From contig NZ_MKTH01000008.1 in assembly GCF_001898175.1 (NCBI RefSeq), positions 248,001-312,000 on the forward strand: a stretch of DNA of 64,000 nt, read 5' to 3'. Below, one piece after another: positions 1-9,878 of the stretch (its first letter is position 1; every line of letters starts with the position of its first letter). The position numbers were made by a program, and so were the translations under genes. The notes under the pieces are model-generated. The model had not been told where the DNA came from. It made no database searches and worked only from the letters and a program-made list of their open reading frames with translations. Source of the stretch: Cellulomonas sp. 73-92. GTDB lineage: Bacteria > Actinomycetota > Actinomycetes > Actinomycetales > Cellulomonadaceae.

Positions 1-410
1 ATGCGGCTCGCGAGCTTGGCGAGCACGTCGCGGGTGATCTGCTCCATGCGGCCGTCCTGGAGCATCCCGTTCTCGCGCAGCTCGTGACCGAGGAAGAGGT
101 TGGCCGTCACGTCGAGGTTGTCGGCGAGGGCGAGGTCCTGGAAGACCGTGGCGATGCGCATCTCGTGCGCCACCGAGGGGGACGAGATCGACACCTGCTG
201 GCCCTCGATCTCGATGATGCCGGCATCGGGCTGCAGGACGCCGGACACCATCCTCGCCAGCGTCGACTTCCCCGCGCCGTTGTCGCCGACGAGCGCCACG
301 ACCTCGTGGGCGCGCACCTCGAAGTCGACGCCGGACAGGGCCTCCACGGCGCCGAACCGCTTGCTGATCTGTCGCATCGACAGCAGCGGCGCCCCGCCCC
401 GCTCGTTCAT
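1..410 (-). CDS. sugar ABC transporter ATP-binding protein (partial, C-terminus off the window)
   Basis: N-terminal 136 residues of an ABC ATPase of the carbohydrate-uptake (ribose/fructose, FrcA-like) group. Translation from the ATG at 410 begins MNERGGAPLLSMRQISKRFG and shows a complete Walker A (GDNGAGKST, about residues 41-49) and a Q-loop (VFQDLALADN); the signature and Walker B regions would lie beyond base 1. It is absent from the ORF track because its stop is off the window. It lies 66 bp downstream of the ROK repressor on the same strand, so the repressor probably controls this second sugar importer, whose other subunits should follow to the left. Substrate is unknown. Whether it is a one-domain FrcA type or a two-domain XylG type cannot be decided here. 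Confidence 0.88.
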   Translation of the reverse strand, partial: MNERGGAPLLSMRQISKRFGAVEALSGVDFEVRAHEVVALVGDNGAGKSTLARMVSGVLQPDAGIIEIEGQQVSISSPSVAHEMRIATVFQDLALADNLDVTANLFLGHELRENGMLQDGRMEQITRDVLAKLASR

Positions 411-476
411 CTCGACACCTGCTCTCCGTTGGGCACGTGCGGAACCCTGACAGTCAAGGCCGCGGTGGTGGTCACG

Positions 477-1733
477 TCAACGCCGCTCGGCCACACCGTG
501 GTCATCCCCGTCCTCCTGCGTCCCGCCGTCGGCGCCCTCGCCGGCCGCGGGCGGCGTCTCGGCCGCGTCGAGCGGGATCTCGGCCGCCTCCAGCGCCAGC
601 GCGATCGCCCCCAGCACCTCGGCCCGCTGGCCGAGCTCGGCCGGGAGCACCTCGAGCGGGGCTATCTGGTTGAGCAGCACCCGGCGGCGGATCGCATCCC
701 GCATCGGCCCGATGAGCACCTCGCCGGTCTCCGCCAGCTCACCGCCGACCGCGACGCACTGCGGGTTGACCGCCACGGCGAGGCTCGCGACCACCGACCC
801 GATCGCGGCCCCGGCATCCGCGATCACCTGGCGGCAGCCGGGGTCGCCGTCGTTGGCCATCTGCACCACGTCCCGCAGCGCGAGCGAGCCGTGGCTGGCC
901 CGCAGCGGCTCGAGCAGGGCACCGGCGCCGACGACCGTGTCGAGGCAGCCGCGGGAGCCGCAGCGGCAGATCGCCCCCTGCGGGTCGACCTGCACGTGCC
1001 CGATCTCCCCGGCGGTGCCGGCGAACCCGCGGTGAACCTGCCCCGAGATGACGATGCCCGCACCGATCCCGTAGGACGCCCGGACGTACAGGGAGTCGCG
1101 GTAGCCCCGCGCGGCACCGAACCGGCTCTCGGCGAGCGCCCCGAGGTTGGCGTCGTTCTCGACGACGACCGGCTTGGCAAGACGCTTGGACATCACGTGG
1201 ACGATGTGGATGCCGTCCCAGCCGCGCATGATCCCCGGGACGGTGATCATGCCGGTGCCCGGCTCGACGGGCGCGGGCAGCCCGACGCCGATGGCCAGCA
1301 CCTCGTCGAGCGAGGCGCCGGCGCGCTCCGCCAGCTCGACCACGAGCAGGGCCGCCCGGTCGAGGCTGGTGTCCACGCGGTGCTCGTCGGGCAGCGGCAG
1401 CACCTGCTCGGCGACGATGTCGTGGGCGATGTCGCCGAGCGCCACCCGCAGCTGGCGGTGCCCGATGAGGACCCCCGCGACGAGACCGGTGCGGCTGGCG
1501 AGGCGGACCAGCTGCGCGCGCCGGCCGCTGCGGATCGTCGTGCGTGTGTCCACCAGGCCGGCGGTCTGCAGCTCCTTGACGATCGACGAGACCGTCGCGG
1601 CGGACAGCCCGGTCGCGCCGACGAGCTCGACCTGCGTCAGGCCTCCGAAGCGTTGGATCGCCTCGACGACGAGCGACCGGTTCCCCTCCCGCAGGGAGGA
1701 CTGCGACCCGGACGCCGCTCCCCCCAGTCTCAT
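477..1733 (-). CDS. ROK-family transcriptional repressor (NagC/XylR type)
   Basis: 418 aa, the usual length for ROK regulators. An N-terminal winged helix-turn-helix (about residues 20-75, GLTQVELVGATGLSAATVS) is followed by a ROK sugar-kinase-like domain with the zinc-binding motif CRCGSRGCLD near residue 255 and the conserved GEIGH motif just before it. The phosphate-binding DxGxT of active ROK kinases is not seen at the start of the domain (it reads GVLIGHRQLRVAL), which fits a regulator rather than a kinase. It sits between a complete sugar ABC operon upstream and a second sugar ABC ATPase downstream and probably represses one or both in response to a sugar. The tail after about residue 390 is low-complexity and Ala/Glu/Asp-rich. 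Confidence 0.9.
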   Translation of the reverse strand: MRLGGAASGSQSSLREGNRSLVVEAIQRFGGLTQVELVGATGLSAATVSSIVKELQTAGLVDTRTTIRSGRRAQLVRLASRTGLVAGVLIGHRQLRVALGDIAHDIVAEQVLPLPDEHRVDTSLDRAALLVVELAERAGASLDEVLAIGVGLPAPVEPGTGMITVPGIMRGWDGIHIVHVMSKRLAKPVVVENDANLGALAESRFGAARGYRDSLYVRASYGIGAGIVISGQVHRGFAGTAGEIGHVQVDPQGAICRCGSRGCLDTVVGAGALLEPLRASHGSLALRDVVQMANDGDPGCRQVIADAGAAIGSVVASLAVAVNPQCVAVGGELAETGEVLIGPMRDAIRRRVLLNQIAPLEVLPAELGQRAEVLGAIALALEAAEIPLDAAETPPAAGEGADGGTQEDGDDHGVAERR

Positions 1734-1772
1734 GTCGCGAATCCTCGCAGGTCGGGCGCGGTGGGCTGGGCG

Positions 1773-1823
1773 CCACGGCGGGGCCGAGCACCGGATCGAC
1801 CCGGTGCGGCGGCCCCGCCGTGG
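1773..1823 (-). terminator. long GC hairpin after the sugar ABC operon
   Basis: CCACGGCGGGGCCG at 1773-1786 pairs perfectly with 1810-1823, and an inner GCACCGG/CCGGTGC (1788-1794 with 1801-1807) extends the stem around a six-base loop, ATCGAC. It begins about 10 bp beyond the stop of the permease gene and precedes the ROK gene, so it most likely ends the sugar ABC operon. There is no clear U-run, which is common for GC-rich actinobacterial terminators. Confidence 0.75.
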
Positions 1824-1833
1824 TGCGTGTGGA

Positions 1834-3027
1834 TCAGCGCGTCGCCTCCGCGCGGCGGCGGTTCCAGATGTCGAACGCGACCGCGAGCAGCAGCACGATG
1901 CCCTTGACGACCTGCTGCACCGCCTGGCCGACGCCCATGAGCTGCATGCCGTTGGCCAGCACGGCCATGATCAGGCCACCGACCATGGCGCCGGTGACCC
2001 GCCCGACACCACCCGTGGTCGACGCGCCACCGATGAAGCAGGCGGCGATCGCGTCGAGCTCGAACATGTTGCCGGCACCCGGCTGGGCGCCGTTGGTCCG
2101 GGCGGAGAAGACGACGCCCGCGACGGACGCCAGGACGCCCATGTTGACGAAGGTCCAGAAGGTCACCTTCCGCACCTTGACGCCGGACAGCTGCGCCGCG
2201 TTGAGGTTGCCGCCGATCGCGTAGATGTGCCGGCCGAACACCGACTTCTGCATGACGATCGAGTAGGCGATGATCAGCACCGCCAGCAGGATCAGCACGA
2301 TCGGCAGGCCGCGGCTGCGCGCCAGCTGCGAGCCGAACCACATCACGACCGCGGCGACCACGACGATCTTCGCGACGAACAGCGGCATCGACTCGACGAC
2401 CTGCTGGTAGGCGATGCGCCCACGGCGCGTCCGCCACTGGCTCACCGCGTACCCGACCACCGCGATGGCGAAGATCACCACCGTGAACGTGTCGATCCCG
2501 TAGCCGCCGAACAGCCCGTTGAGGAAGCCGTTCGCGATCCCGTAGTACGTGCCGTTGAACGGCGACAGCGAGATGTTGTTGAGCACGATGTAGGTCAGGC
2601 CGCGGAACAGGAGCATTCCGGCCAGCGTGACGATGAACCCGGGGATGCCCACCGAGGCGACCCAGAAGCCCTGCCAGCAGCCGACGAGGAAGCCGACGAC
2701 GAGGGCGCTGAGCACACCGACGTACCACGGTGCGTGACCCTTGATGACGACCTCCGCGGCGACGGCGCCGGTGAGCGCCACCACCGAACCGACGGACAGG
2801 TCGATCTGGCCGAGCACGATGACCATGAGCATGCCGGTCGCCAGGATCAGCACGTACGAGTACTGCAGGACGATGTTGGTCAGGTTGCCCGGGGACAGGA
2901 AGTCGCTGTTCAGCACCGAGAAGAGGGCGACGATCGCGATGAACGCGACGAAGATCCCGCTCTGGCGCACGTTCCGGGTGACGAGGTCCCGGACCCCGAC
3001 CCCAACTCCGGCGACGGTCGTCGTCAT
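1834..3027 (-). CDS. mmsB: sugar ABC transporter permease (MmsB/GguB/XylH type)
   Basis: Membrane permease of a CUT2-class sugar importer. From the ATG at 3027 it gives 397 aa with about ten hydrophobic segments and the family-typical stretch [17 protein letters not shown] near residue 75. The ORF-track start (3309) is upstream, inside the ATPase gene, and is rejected. The chosen ATG overlaps the ATPase stop in an ATGA arrangement (3024-3027), indicating translational coupling. The length of about 400 aa fits the MmsB/GguB branch, which is longer than RbsC (about 320 aa). It forms the transmembrane pore with the ATPase at 3024-4574 and takes substrate from the lipoprotein at 4658-5839. The sugar is not identifiable from sequence; relatives move xylose, glucose or galactose. 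Confidence 0.93.
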   Translation of the reverse strand: MTTTVAGVGVGVRDLVTRNVRQSGIFVAFIAIVALFSVLNSDFLSPGNLTNIVLQYSYVLILATGMLMVIVLGQIDLSVGSVVALTGAVAAEVVIKGHAPWYVGVLSALVVGFLVGCWQGFWVASVGIPGFIVTLAGMLLFRGLTYIVLNNISLSPFNGTYYGIANGFLNGLFGGYGIDTFTVVIFAIAVVGYAVSQWRTRRGRIAYQQVVESMPLFVAKIVVVAAVVMWFGSQLARSRGLPIVLILLAVLIIAYSIVMQKSVFGRHIYAIGGNLNAAQLSGVKVRKVTFWTFVNMGVLASVAGVVFSARTNGAQPGAGNMFELDAIAACFIGGASTTGGVGRVTGAMVGGLIMAVLANGMQLMGVGQAVQQVVKGIVLLLAVAFDIWNRRRAEATR

Positions 3028-4574
3028 GATGCCCTGTCCTTTGCGTCTCGCTCGATGGTCATGAGTTCCATGAGTCGCTCCTGCGTCGCCTCGGCCACCG
3101 GCACCTCGCCGGTGATGCGCCCGAAGGCCAACGTGTAGATCCGGTCGCACGTCCCCAGGAGCTCGGGCAGCTCGGACGAGATGACGACGACCGCTTTCCC
3201 TTCGGCGACCATCCGGTTGATGATCGTGTAGATCTCGTACTTGGCACCGACGTCGATGCCGCGTGTCGGCTCGTCGAGGATGAGCACGTCGGGCGTCGTG
3301 AACAGCCACTTCGCCAGCACGACCTTCTGCTGGTTGCCGCCCGAGAGCTTGCCGACCGGCACCGAGACCGAGGGCGTGCGGATGTTGAGGCTCGACCGGT
3401 ACTCCTCGGCGGCGCGCAGCTCCTCGTTGCCGTCGACCCAGCCGCGGGTGGCCAGCTTGTCGAGCGCCGCGGACGTGATGTTGCTGCGGATGTCCTCGAT
3501 GAGGTTGAGCCCGAACCGCTTGCGGTCCTCCGTCGCGTACGCGATGCCGTGCTCGATGGCCGCCGACACGTCGGGGATCTCGACCGGCGCGCCGTCCTTG
3601 TAGATCTGCCCGGAGATGTCGCGACCGTAGGAGCGCCCGAACAGGCTCATCGCCAGCTCGGTGCGGCCGGCACCCATGAGGCCGGCGATGCCGACGACCT
3701 CCCCGGCTCGCACCGTGAACGAGGCGTCGTCGATGACGACGCGCCCGGCCTGCGTCGGGTGATGGACCGTCCAGTTCTCCACCCGGAGCACCTCGTCGCC
3801 GATCTGCGGCTCCCGGTCCGGGAACCGGTGCTCGAGGTCCCGGCCGACCATGCCGCGGATCATGCGGTTCTCGTTGGCCCCGGGGTCGGTCATGGCGAAC
3901 GTCTCGATGGTCCGGCCGTCGCGGATCACCGTCACGGTGTCGGCGATCTCGGTGAGCTCGCGCAGCTTGTGGGAGATCATGATCGAGGTGATCCCCTGGT
4001 CCTTGAGCTGACGCAGCAGGCCCAGGAGGTGCTCGGAGTCGTTGTCGTTGAGGGCGGCCGTCGGCTCGTCGAGGATGAGCAGCTTGACGTCCTTCGAGAG
4101 CGCCTTGGCGATCTCGATCAGCTGCTGCTTGCCGACGCCCAGCTGGCCGATCGGCGTCGTCGGGTTCTCCTTGAGGCCGACGCGCTCCATGAGTCGTGAG
4201 GCCTGGTGGTTCGCCTTGTTCCAGTCGATCATCCCGCGGCCTGCGCGGACCTCGTTGCCCAGGAAGATGTTCTCGGCGATCGACAGGTAGGGGACGAGCG
4301 CCAGCTCCTGGTGGATGATGACGATCCCCTTGGCCTCCGAGTCGTTGATCGACCCGAAGCGGACCTCGTCACCGTCGTAGACGATCTCGCCCTCGTACGT
4401 GCCGTGCGGGTAGACCCCCGACAGCACCTTCATCAGCGTCGACTTGCCGGCGCCGTTCTCCCCGCAGATGGCATGGATCTCACCACGCCGTACCGTCAGC
4501 GTCACGTCCTGCAACGCCTTGACCCCGGGGAAGGTCTTGGTGATGCCGCGCATCTCCAAGATCTCGCTGGTCAT
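3024..4574 (-). CDS. mmsA: sugar ABC transporter ATP-binding protein, two NBDs (MmsA/GguA/XylG type)
   Basis: 516 aa from the ATG at 4574; the longer ORF in the track runs into the upstream gene. Two fused nucleotide-binding domains: NBD1 has Walker [10 protein letters not shown] (38-46), signature-like LGVGKQQ and Walker [15 protein letters not shown]2 has a degenerate Walker A ([12 protein letters not shown]), an intact LSGGNQQK signature and [17 protein letters not shown] degenerate second Walker A is normal in this family. It powers import with the MmsB-type permease and the binding lipoprotein. Gene order binding protein-ATPase-permease with an 83-bp gap then a 4-bp overlap supports one operon read leftwards. 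The sugar is not determined. Confidence 0.95.
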   Translation of the reverse strand: MTSEILEMRGITKTFPGVKALQDVTLTVRRGEIHAICGENGAGKSTLMKVLSGVYPHGTYEGEIVYDGDEVRFGSINDSEAKGIVIIHQELALVPYLSIAENIFLGNEVRAGRGMIDWNKANHQASRLMERVGLKENPTTPIGQLGVGKQQLIEIAKALSKDVKLLILDEPTAALNDNDSEHLLGLLRQLKDQGITSIMISHKLRELTEIADTVTVIRDGRTIETFAMTDPGANENRMIRGMVGRDLEHRFPDREPQIGDEVLRVENWTVHHPTQAGRVVIDDASFTVRAGEVVGIAGLMGAGRTELAMSLFGRSYGRDISGQIYKDGAPVEIPDVSAAIEHGIAYATEDRKRFGLNLIEDIRSNITSAALDKLATRGWVDGNEELRAAEEYRSSLNIRTPSVSVPVGKLSGGNQQKVVLAKWLFTTPDVLILDEPTRGIDVGAKYEIYTIINRMVAEGKAVVVISSELPELLGTCDRIYTLAFGRITGEVPVAEATQERLMELMTIERDAKDRAS

Positions 4575-4657
4575 GCGCCCTCCAAGGGTGTGGTTCAGGG
4601 TGCGGGCACGGTCCCGCCCGGTGAGGGCCGGGACCGTGCCCGCGAGAGGGGTGGTGA

Positions 4658-5839
4658 CTACGCGACGCCGGCCGCGACCTGGGCGGCCGTGTAGTACTTG
4701 GAGTCGATCAGCTGCTTCTGGATGTCTTCCTTGTAGACCGTCACGACGGGCAGCAGGTAGGTCGGGACCACCTTGACGCCGTTGTTGTAGGTCTTGGTGT
4801 CGTTCGCCTCGGGCGTGTTGCCCGCGAGGAAGGCCTCGGCCACCTTGACGGCCTGCGCGGCGAGCGTGCGGGTGTCCTTGAAGATGGTCGACGACTGCAC
4901 ACCGTCGTTGATGAGCTTGACGGAGGCGATCTCGGCGTCCTGACCGGTGACGACCGGCAGGCCCTTGTCGAGGGTCGGGCCCATGCCGACGCCCTGCAGC
5001 GCGGTGATGATGCCGCGGGACAGGCCGTCGAACGGCGACAGCACGCCGGCGAGCTTGGCGCCACCGGTGTAGGTCGAGGTCAGCAGGTTCTCCATGCGCT
5101 GCTGGGCACCGTCCTGCGACCAGCGGAGGATCGCGACCTGGTCGAACGACGTCTGGCCGGACTTGATGACCAGCGTGCCGTTGGCGATGAACGGCTTGAG
5201 GGTGTCCATGCCGCCGTTGAAGAAGAACTTCGCGTTGTTGTCGTCGGGCGAGCCGGCGAAGACCTCGATGTTGAACGGGCCCTTGGGGGCGTCCGTCTTG
5301 GCCTTGCCGTCCTTGTCCGTCAGGCCCAGCCCGTACAGCAGGGCGTTGGCCTGGGCGACGCCGACCGCGTAGTTGTCGAACGTCGTGTAGAAGTCGACGT
5401 TCGGCGTGCCGTTGATCAGGCGGTCGTACGCGATGACCTTGATGCCCTTGGACGCGGCGTTCTCGAGCTGGCTCGTCAGGGCGGTGCCGTCGATCGAGGC
5501 GATGATGAGGAGCTTGGCGCCCTCGGTGATCATCGCGTCGAGCTGCTGGGTCTGGGTCGGGATGTCGTCGTTCGCGTACTTGAGGTCGACCTTGTAGCCG
5601 TCCTTCTCCAGCGCGGACTTCACGGCGTTGCCGTCGTTGATCCACCGCTCGGAGGTCTGGGTCGGCATCGCGACGCCGACGAGCGCGCCGGCCCCCGCCG
5701 CCGTGCCCCCGGTCGCCCCGGCGCTGCCCGTCGCGGCCGGCGTGCCGCCGCCGTTCGCGCCTCCGGCCCCGGTGCCACCGCAGGCCGCAAGGCTGAGGGC
5801 GACCGCGATGCCTGCGGCCACCATTCCGATCCGTCGCAT
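4658..5839 (-). CDS. chvE: sugar-binding lipoprotein of the ABC importer (ChvE-like)
   Basis: 393 aa from the ATG at 5839, preceded by a good Shine-Dalgarno (AAGGAG about 8 bases upstream). The N-terminus is a lipoprotein signal: positive MRR, a hydrophobic core and lipobox LAAC with the modified Cys at residue 20. A Gly/Ala/Thr-rich linker (21-50) leads into a periplasmic-binding-protein type I fold ([13 protein letters not shown]..., [17 protein letters not shown]...). The ORF-track start at 6073 reads through the untranslated leader and is rejected. It delivers an aldose to the MmsAB-type transporter. ChvE relatives bind several sugars (glucose, galactose, xylose, arabinose), so no single substrate is claimed. 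Confidence 0.93.
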   Translation of the reverse strand: MRRIGMVAAGIAVALSLAACGGTGAGGANGGGTPAATGSAGATGGTAAGAGALVGVAMPTQTSERWINDGNAVKSALEKDGYKVDLKYANDDIPTQTQQLDAMITEGAKLLIIASIDGTALTSQLENAASKGIKVIAYDRLINGTPNVDFYTTFDNYAVGVAQANALLYGLGLTDKDGKAKTDAPKGPFNIEVFAGSPDDNNAKFFFNGGMDTLKPFIANGTLVIKSGQTSFDQVAILRWSQDGAQQRMENLLTSTYTGGAKLAGVLSPFDGLSRGIITALQGVGMGPTLDKGLPVVTGQDAEIASVKLINDGVQSSTIFKDTRTLAAQAVKVAEAFLAGNTPEANDTKTYNNGVKVVPTYLLPVVTVYKEDIQKQLIDSKYYTAAQVAAGVA

Positions 5840-5897
5840 CTTCGCGCTCCTTCTCGTCACTGAGAGATTCCCGGTCCGTCGGACCGTGGTGCGTCGG

Positions 5898-5916
5898 CCG
5901 GGCGGTTTCCGCCCGG
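5898..5916 (-). other. hairpin in the chvE-like leader
   Basis: CCGGGCGG-TTT-CCGCCCGG is a perfect 8-bp stem about 60 bp upstream of the start codon, probably within the 5' untranslated RNA. It could affect mRNA stability or attenuation. No function can be read from it. Confidence 0.4.
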
Positions 5917-6007
5917 TTCGCGTCCCTGGGACTGCTGCGTCCCCGGAACGGCGAGCCCTACCCTCTTGCCTTCGACTCCCGAAGTCAAGCGAATGAGAAG
6001 GTCCCCC

Positions 6008-6075
6008 GGTTACGAAACCATCACGGTTCGGTCTCCCGATGTGAACGCCAACATGGGGCATGTGAAGGCTCACAT
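6008..6075. promoter_or_regulatory. cluster of three inverted repeats upstream of the sugar ABC operon
   Basis: Three palindromes lie 170-240 bp upstream of the chvE-like gene: GGTTACGAAACC (6008-6019), ATGTGAACGCCAACAT (6039-6054) and ATGTGAAGGCTCACAT (6060-6075). The last is a perfect 6+6 repeat with a 4-base centre. The second and third start 21 bp apart, two helical turns, as expected for cooperative dimers. The first two carry the central CG typical of LacI-family operators. The only regulator nearby is the ROK protein, so which protein binds is not known. Confidence 0.55.
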
Positions 6076-6115
6076 CCCATGATTGGCTTTGGAGCCTGAA
6101 GACAGCATCGACGGC

Positions 6116-6388
6116 TCACTCCCGGCGCAACGCCTCGAGCCGCTCGCGGAGGACGTCGTCGACCACCTCGTCGGCCACCTCGACGACCTTGTCGCGGCTG
6201 GTCGCGCCACTGACCAGGGTGACGAACCGTGGCCGGACCGCCAGCGCGTCCGCGAGCGCGCGCAGGGTCGCCGCGGTGGCGGCGCCGTCGACCGCGCGCG
6301 CCGTCACCGCGACGACGAGCCGGTCGCCGTGCAGACCGCCGACCCGCGTGCGCGAGGCGCCGGGCTTGACGCGGATGCCGAGGCGCAC
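6116..6388 (-). CDS. DUF167 (YggU-like) protein
   Basis: 90 aa from a GTG start (MRLGIRVKPGASRTRVGG). This is the compact DUF167/UPF0235 fold of about 90-100 residues: the N-terminal strand with VKPGASRT and the middle DRLVVAVTARAVDGAATAATL (usually written as VxAxPVDGxAN) match the family. Molecular function is unknown in the family. It sits 58 bp downstream of mdh on the same strand and may be the last gene of an icd-mdh unit. The terminal segment is charged (RERLEALRRE). Confidence 0.85.
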   Translation of the reverse strand: MRLGIRVKPGASRTRVGGLHGDRLVVAVTARAVDGAATAATLRALADALAVRPRFVTLVSGATSRDKVVEVADEVVDDVLRERLEALRRE

Positions 6389-6446
6389 GGCGCCTATCCT
6401 CCCGTGCCCGGGCGGCGGGCCGGAGCACCACCGCGGGCCGGGCGCC

Positions 6447-7436
6447 TCAGACGAGGCCGAGCGCCGTCACCTGGTCGCGCTCGTCGGACAGCTCGGCGAC
6501 GGAGGCGTCGACCCGCGCCCGGCTCAGCTCGTCGAGCTCCAGGCCCTGGACGATCGACCACGACGTCCCGTCGGAGGTCACCGGGAACGAGGAGACCAGG
6601 CCCTCCGGCACGCCGTAGGAGCCGTCGGACACGACGCCCGCGCTGGTCCAGTCGCCGGCCGGCGTGCCGTGGACCCAGGTGGCGACGTGGTCGATCGCCG
6701 CGTTGGCCGCCGAGGCCGCCGAGGACGCGCCGCGCGCCGCGATGACGGCGGCCCCGCGCTGGGCGACCGTGGGGATGAAGGTGTCGCGGACCCAGGCGTC
6801 GTCGGCGATCACGTCGGCCGCCGGGCGGCCGCCGATGAGGGCGTGCTGGATCGACGGGTACTGCGTGGCGGAGTGGTTGCCCCAGATGGTGAACCGCTGG
6901 ATGTCCGCCACGGAGACGCCCGCCTTCGCCGCCAGCTGCGCCAGGCCGCGGTTGTGGTCGAGGCGCGTCATGGCGGTGAAGCGGTCCCGGGGGACGTCCG
7001 GCGCGTGCGAGGCGGCGATGAACGCGTTGGTGTTCGCCGGGTTGCCGACCACCAGCACGCGGACGTCGTCGGACGCCCCGGCGTTGATCGCGGCACCCTG
7101 CGGGCCGAAGATCCCGCCGTTGGCCGCCAGGAGGTCGCCGCGCTCCATGCCCGCCGTGCGCGGGCGGGCCCCGACGAGCAGCGCCACGTCCACGCCGTCG
7201 AAGGCCGCCGTCGGGTCGTCGTGCAGGTCGGTGCCGGTCAGCAGCGGGAACGCGCAGTCCTCGAGCTCCATCGCGACCCCCTCCAGCGCGTGGACCGCCT
7301 GCGGGACCTCCAGCAGGTGGAGCCGCACGGGGGTGTCGGGACCGAGCAGCTGGCCCGACGCGATGCGGAAGAGCAAGGCGTAGCCGATCTGGCCGGCGGC
7401 GCCGGTGACGGTGACGTGGACGGGGGAGGCAGGCAC
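6447..7436 (-). CDS. mdh: malate dehydrogenase (NAD-dependent)
   Basis: 329 aa, the normal length for the cytosolic-type MDH of Actinobacteria. It oxidises malate to oxaloacetate in the TCA cycle. Visible features: Rossmann motif [13 protein letters not shown] (residues 10-22), substrate arginines in the [14 protein letters not shown] loop, [10 protein letters not shown], and the catalytic region with LDHNRG and [11 protein letters not shown] (catalytic His). The GTG at 7436 has a strong AAGGAGA ribosome site. It starts 28 bp after the icd stop, so icd and mdh are very probably co-transcribed. Confidence 0.97.
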   Translation of the reverse strand: MPASPVHVTVTGAAGQIGYALLFRIASGQLLGPDTPVRLHLLEVPQAVHALEGVAMELEDCAFPLLTGTDLHDDPTAAFDGVDVALLVGARPRTAGMERGDLLAANGGIFGPQGAAINAGASDDVRVLVVGNPANTNAFIAASHAPDVPRDRFTAMTRLDHNRGLAQLAAKAGVSVADIQRFTIWGNHSATQYPSIQHALIGGRPAADVIADDAWVRDTFIPTVAQRGAAVIAARGASSAASAANAAIDHVATWVHGTPAGDWTSAGVVSDGSYGVPEGLVSSFPVTSDGTSWSIVQGLELDELSRARVDASVAELSDERDQVTALGLV

Positions 7437-7464
7437 GGGTTCGTCTCCTTCGACGGTGGCGGGG

Positions 7465-8682
7465 TCAGGCGAGGCGGGCGGAGAGGTTGTCGGCGAGCAC
7501 GCGGAGGAAGTCCTCGGTGGTCAGCCACTCCTGCTGCGGCCCGACGAGCAGGGCGAGGTCCTTCGTCATGGCGCCGGCCTCGACGGTGTCGACGACGACC
7601 TTCTCCAGCGTCTCCGCGAACGCGGTGACCTCGGGCGTGCCGTCGAGGGCGCCGCGGTGCTTGAGCCCGCCGGTCCACGCGTAGATGGACGCGATGGGGT
7701 TCGTCGAGGTGGGCTTGCCCGCCTGGTGCTGGCGGTAGTGCCGGGTGACGGTGCCGTGCGCGGCCTCGGCCTCGACGGTCTTCCCGTCGGGCGTCATGAG
7801 CACGCTCGTCATGAGACCGAGCGAGCCGAAGCCCTGGGCGACGGTGTCGGACTGGACGTCGCCGTCGTAGTTCTTGCACGCCCACACGTAGCCGCCCTCC
7901 CACTTGAGGGCCGAGGCCACCATGTCGTCGATGAGGCGGTGCTCGTAGGTGAGGCCCGCGGCGTCGAACTGGGCCTTGTACTCGGTCTCGAACACCTCGG
8001 CGAACAGGTCCTTGAACTGCCCGTCGTAGGCCTTGAGGATCGTGTTCTTCGTCGACAGGTAGACCGGGTAGCCGCGCTTGAGGCCGTAGGCGAAGCTCGC
8101 GCGGGCGAAGTCCTTGATGGAGTCGTTGAAGTTGTACATGCCCATCGCCACCCCGCCGCCGTCCGGGTAGGCGACGACCTCCTGGGTGATGGGGGCGCCG
8201 CCGTCCGCCGGGGTGAAGGTCAGGGTGAGCGTGCCGGCGCCCGGGACCTTGAAGTCGGTGGCGCGGTACTGGTCGCCGAACGCGTGACGGCCGATGACGA
8301 TCGGCTTCGTCCAGCCCGGCACCAGCCGGGGGATGTTGCGGATGATGATCGGCTCGCGGAAGACGACCCCGCCGAGGATGTTGCGGATCGTGCCGTTGGG
8401 GCTCTTCCACATCTTCTGCAGGCCGAACTCGGCGACGCGGGCCTCGTCGGGCGTGATCGTCGCGCACTTGACGCCGACGCCGTGCTCCTTGATCGCGTGC
8501 GCCGCGTCGACCGTGACCTGGTCCGCGGTGGCGTCGCGGTTCTCGATCGACAGGTCGTAGTAGAGGAGGTCGACGTCGAGGTAGGGGCGGATCAGCGTGT
8601 CCTTGATGACCTGCCAGATGATCCGGGTCATCTCGTCGCCGTCGAGCTCGACGACCGGTCCGGTCACGGTGATCTTGGCCAT
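7465..8682 (-). CDS. icd: isocitrate dehydrogenase (NADP-dependent, homodimeric type)
   Basis: 405 aa beginning [23 protein letters not shown], characteristic of the eukaryote-like homodimeric NADP-IDH (about 400-410 aa) rather than the monomeric 740-aa enzyme found in some Actinobacteria. It converts isocitrate to 2-oxoglutarate with NADPH formation. Substrate-site features include [13 protein letters not shown] and the metal-binding aspartates near [24 protein letters not shown] is the NADP loop. The ATG at 8682 is preceded by GAGGAGG. First gene of a likely icd-mdh operon; its upstream region carries a palindrome also found before sucC. Confidence 0.97.
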   Translation of the reverse strand: MAKITVTGPVVELDGDEMTRIIWQVIKDTLIRPYLDVDLLYYDLSIENRDATADQVTVDAAHAIKEHGVGVKCATITPDEARVAEFGLQKMWKSPNGTIRNILGGVVFREPIIIRNIPRLVPGWTKPIVIGRHAFGDQYRATDFKVPGAGTLTLTFTPADGGAPITQEVVAYPDGGGVAMGMYNFNDSIKDFARASFAYGLKRGYPVYLSTKNTILKAYDGQFKDLFAEVFETEYKAQFDAAGLTYEHRLIDDMVASALKWEGGYVWACKNYDGDVQSDTVAQGFGSLGLMTSVLMTPDGKTVEAEAAHGTVTRHYRQHQAGKPTSTNPIASIYAWTGGLKHRGALDGTPEVTAFAETLEKVVVDTVEAGAMTKDLALLVGPQQEWLTTEDFLRVLADNLSARLA

Positions 8683-8733
8683 CGGCGCGGTGCCTCCTCG
8701 CTCACGGGTACCCGGGCGGCACCGCGGAACAGA

Positions 8734-8752
8734 TTACTCGACATCAAGATAC
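8734..8752. promoter_or_regulatory. palindrome shared with the sucC upstream region
   Basis: TTACTCGACATCAAGATAC lies about 55 bp before icd and 75 bp before the divergent aquaporin gene. The core CTCGACATCAAGA differs by two transitions from CTCGACGTCGAGA upstream of sucC. As both flank TCA-cycle genes it may be a common operator. MarR-family TamR of Streptomyces is reported to control several TCA genes through sites of this general design; that link is an inference. Confidence 0.5.
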
Positions 8753-8827
8753 TTTCGATCGCCCGTCCGGCACAGCACCACCTGGCATGCTGGGGCGGAC
8801 CACCACCCCTGCGTCGACTGGACCGCC

Positions 8828-9772
8828 ATGTCACAGCAGCAGCCCGACCCCGCCGAGTCCGTGTTCGGCGCTCCCGACATGGGGTTCGCCGAGCAGGAGC
8901 CGTCCGGCGTCCTCCTCGTCGACGAGCCCGAGACCGGGGGTCCCGGTCTCCTGGCCCGCACCGGCGCCGAGCTCTTCGGCACGTTCGTCCTCGTCTTCGC
9001 CGGCCTCGGCACGCTGCTGTACGCGAAGCTCGACACGTCGGGCGGCTCGCTGACCGTCGCCGTCGCGTTCGGCATCGCCGCGACCGTCGTGCTGGCCACG
9101 GTCGGACGCGTCTCGGGCGGGCACGTGAACCCCGCGGTCTCCCTCGGCGCGGCGATCGCCGGGCGCCTCTCGTGGGCGGACCTGCTCCCCTACTGGCTGG
9201 CCCAGCTCGTCGGCGGCGCGCTCGGCGCCGCCGTGCTCTGGCTGACCGTCCCGACCGGGCTGGCGCAGCTCATCAGCGGGTCCGAGGACAAGCACCTGCT
9301 GCTCGGCACCACGGCCAACGGCTTCGGCGACCACTCGGCGCTGGCGCACCTGCTCGAGAACTCCGCCTCGGCCGGCAAGGCGCAGTTCTCCCTGGCGGCG
9401 GCCCTGCTGGTCGAGCTGCTGGCGACGGCGATCCTCGTCGGCGTCTTCCTGGTCGCCACCCGGCACGAGGCCGTCGAGCAGCGCGCGCCCTTCGTCGTCG
9501 GCCTCACGCTGACGGTGCTCATGCTCGTCACGCTGCCCATCACCAACGGCGGCCTCAACCCGGCGCGCTCGACCGCGGCGGCCATCCTCGCGCCGTCGTG
9601 GGCGCTGTCGCAGCTGTGGCTGTTCTGGGTGGCGCCGCTCCTCGGTGCGGCGGTCGCGGCCCTGCTCGTGCGCGCGTTCGGCTCGTCGGCCACGGCCGTG
9701 AACGACGAGCTGGACGACGAGGTCGAGGACGACGGCGACGAGGAGGAGACCTTCCCGGTCCTGCCGGCCTGA
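8828..9772 (+). CDS. aquaporin / glycerol-facilitator family channel
   Basis: 314 aa from the ATG at 8828; the ORF-track start (8597) lies antisense in icd and is rejected. A 40-residue soluble N-terminus precedes six membrane helices. Both NPA boxes are present: HVNPAVS after helix 2 and LNPARS after helix 5. The second keeps the Arg that lines the selectivity filter. MIP-family channels pass water and/or small neutral solutes; the selectivity cannot be fixed by eye, and annotators often call this type MIP/aquaporin. The C-terminus is a short, very acidic cytoplasmic tail (DDEVEDDGDEEE). It is divergent from icd. No convincing Shine-Dalgarno precedes the start. Confidence 0.9.
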   Translation: MSQQQPDPAESVFGAPDMGFAEQEPSGVLLVDEPETGGPGLLARTGAELFGTFVLVFAGLGTLLYAKLDTSGGSLTVAVAFGIAATVVLATVGRVSGGHVNPAVSLGAAIAGRLSWADLLPYWLAQLVGGALGAAVLWLTVPTGLAQLISGSEDKHLLLGTTANGFGDHSALAHLLENSASAGKAQFSLAAALLVELLATAILVGVFLVATRHEAVEQRAPFVVGLTLTVLMLVTLPITNGGLNPARSTAAAILAPSWALSQLWLFWVAPLLGAAVAALLVRAFGSSATAVNDELDDEVEDDGDEEETFPVLPA

Positions 9773-9786
9773 TCCGCCTCTCCACC

Positions 9787-9820
9787 CGACGGCCGGCGTC
9801 CCGACGGACGCCGGCCGTCG
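9787..9820 (+). terminator. terminator after the aquaporin gene
   Basis: Perfect 15-bp stem, CGACGGCCGGCGTCC with its complement, around a four-base loop (CGAC), starting 14 bp past the stop codon. Confidence 0.8.
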
Positions 9821-9878
9821 GCCGTGCCGGCACTCGTCGGGCTGTCCGGTCCTTCCGGTTGAGGACATCTGCCGCTGC

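Noticed and set aside
84-1907. 607-aa plus-strand ORF, and similar very long plus-strand ORFs (21982..25092, 33653..36694, 16642..19035)
   Set aside because: They lie antisense to well-recognised genes, are Arg/Gly/Asp-rich with no domain, and arise because GC-saturated codons give few stops on the opposite strand.
5970-6000. Minus-strand TTGACT near 5988 as a -35 of the chvE-like promoter
   Set aside because: The nearest -10-like sequence (TAGGGC) is about 22 bp away, too far for a standard promoter.
5840-6073. N-terminal extension of the ChvE-like lipoprotein as in the ORF track
   Set aside because: It would bury the lipoprotein signal peptide; the ATG at 5839 has a correct ribosome site and lipobox.
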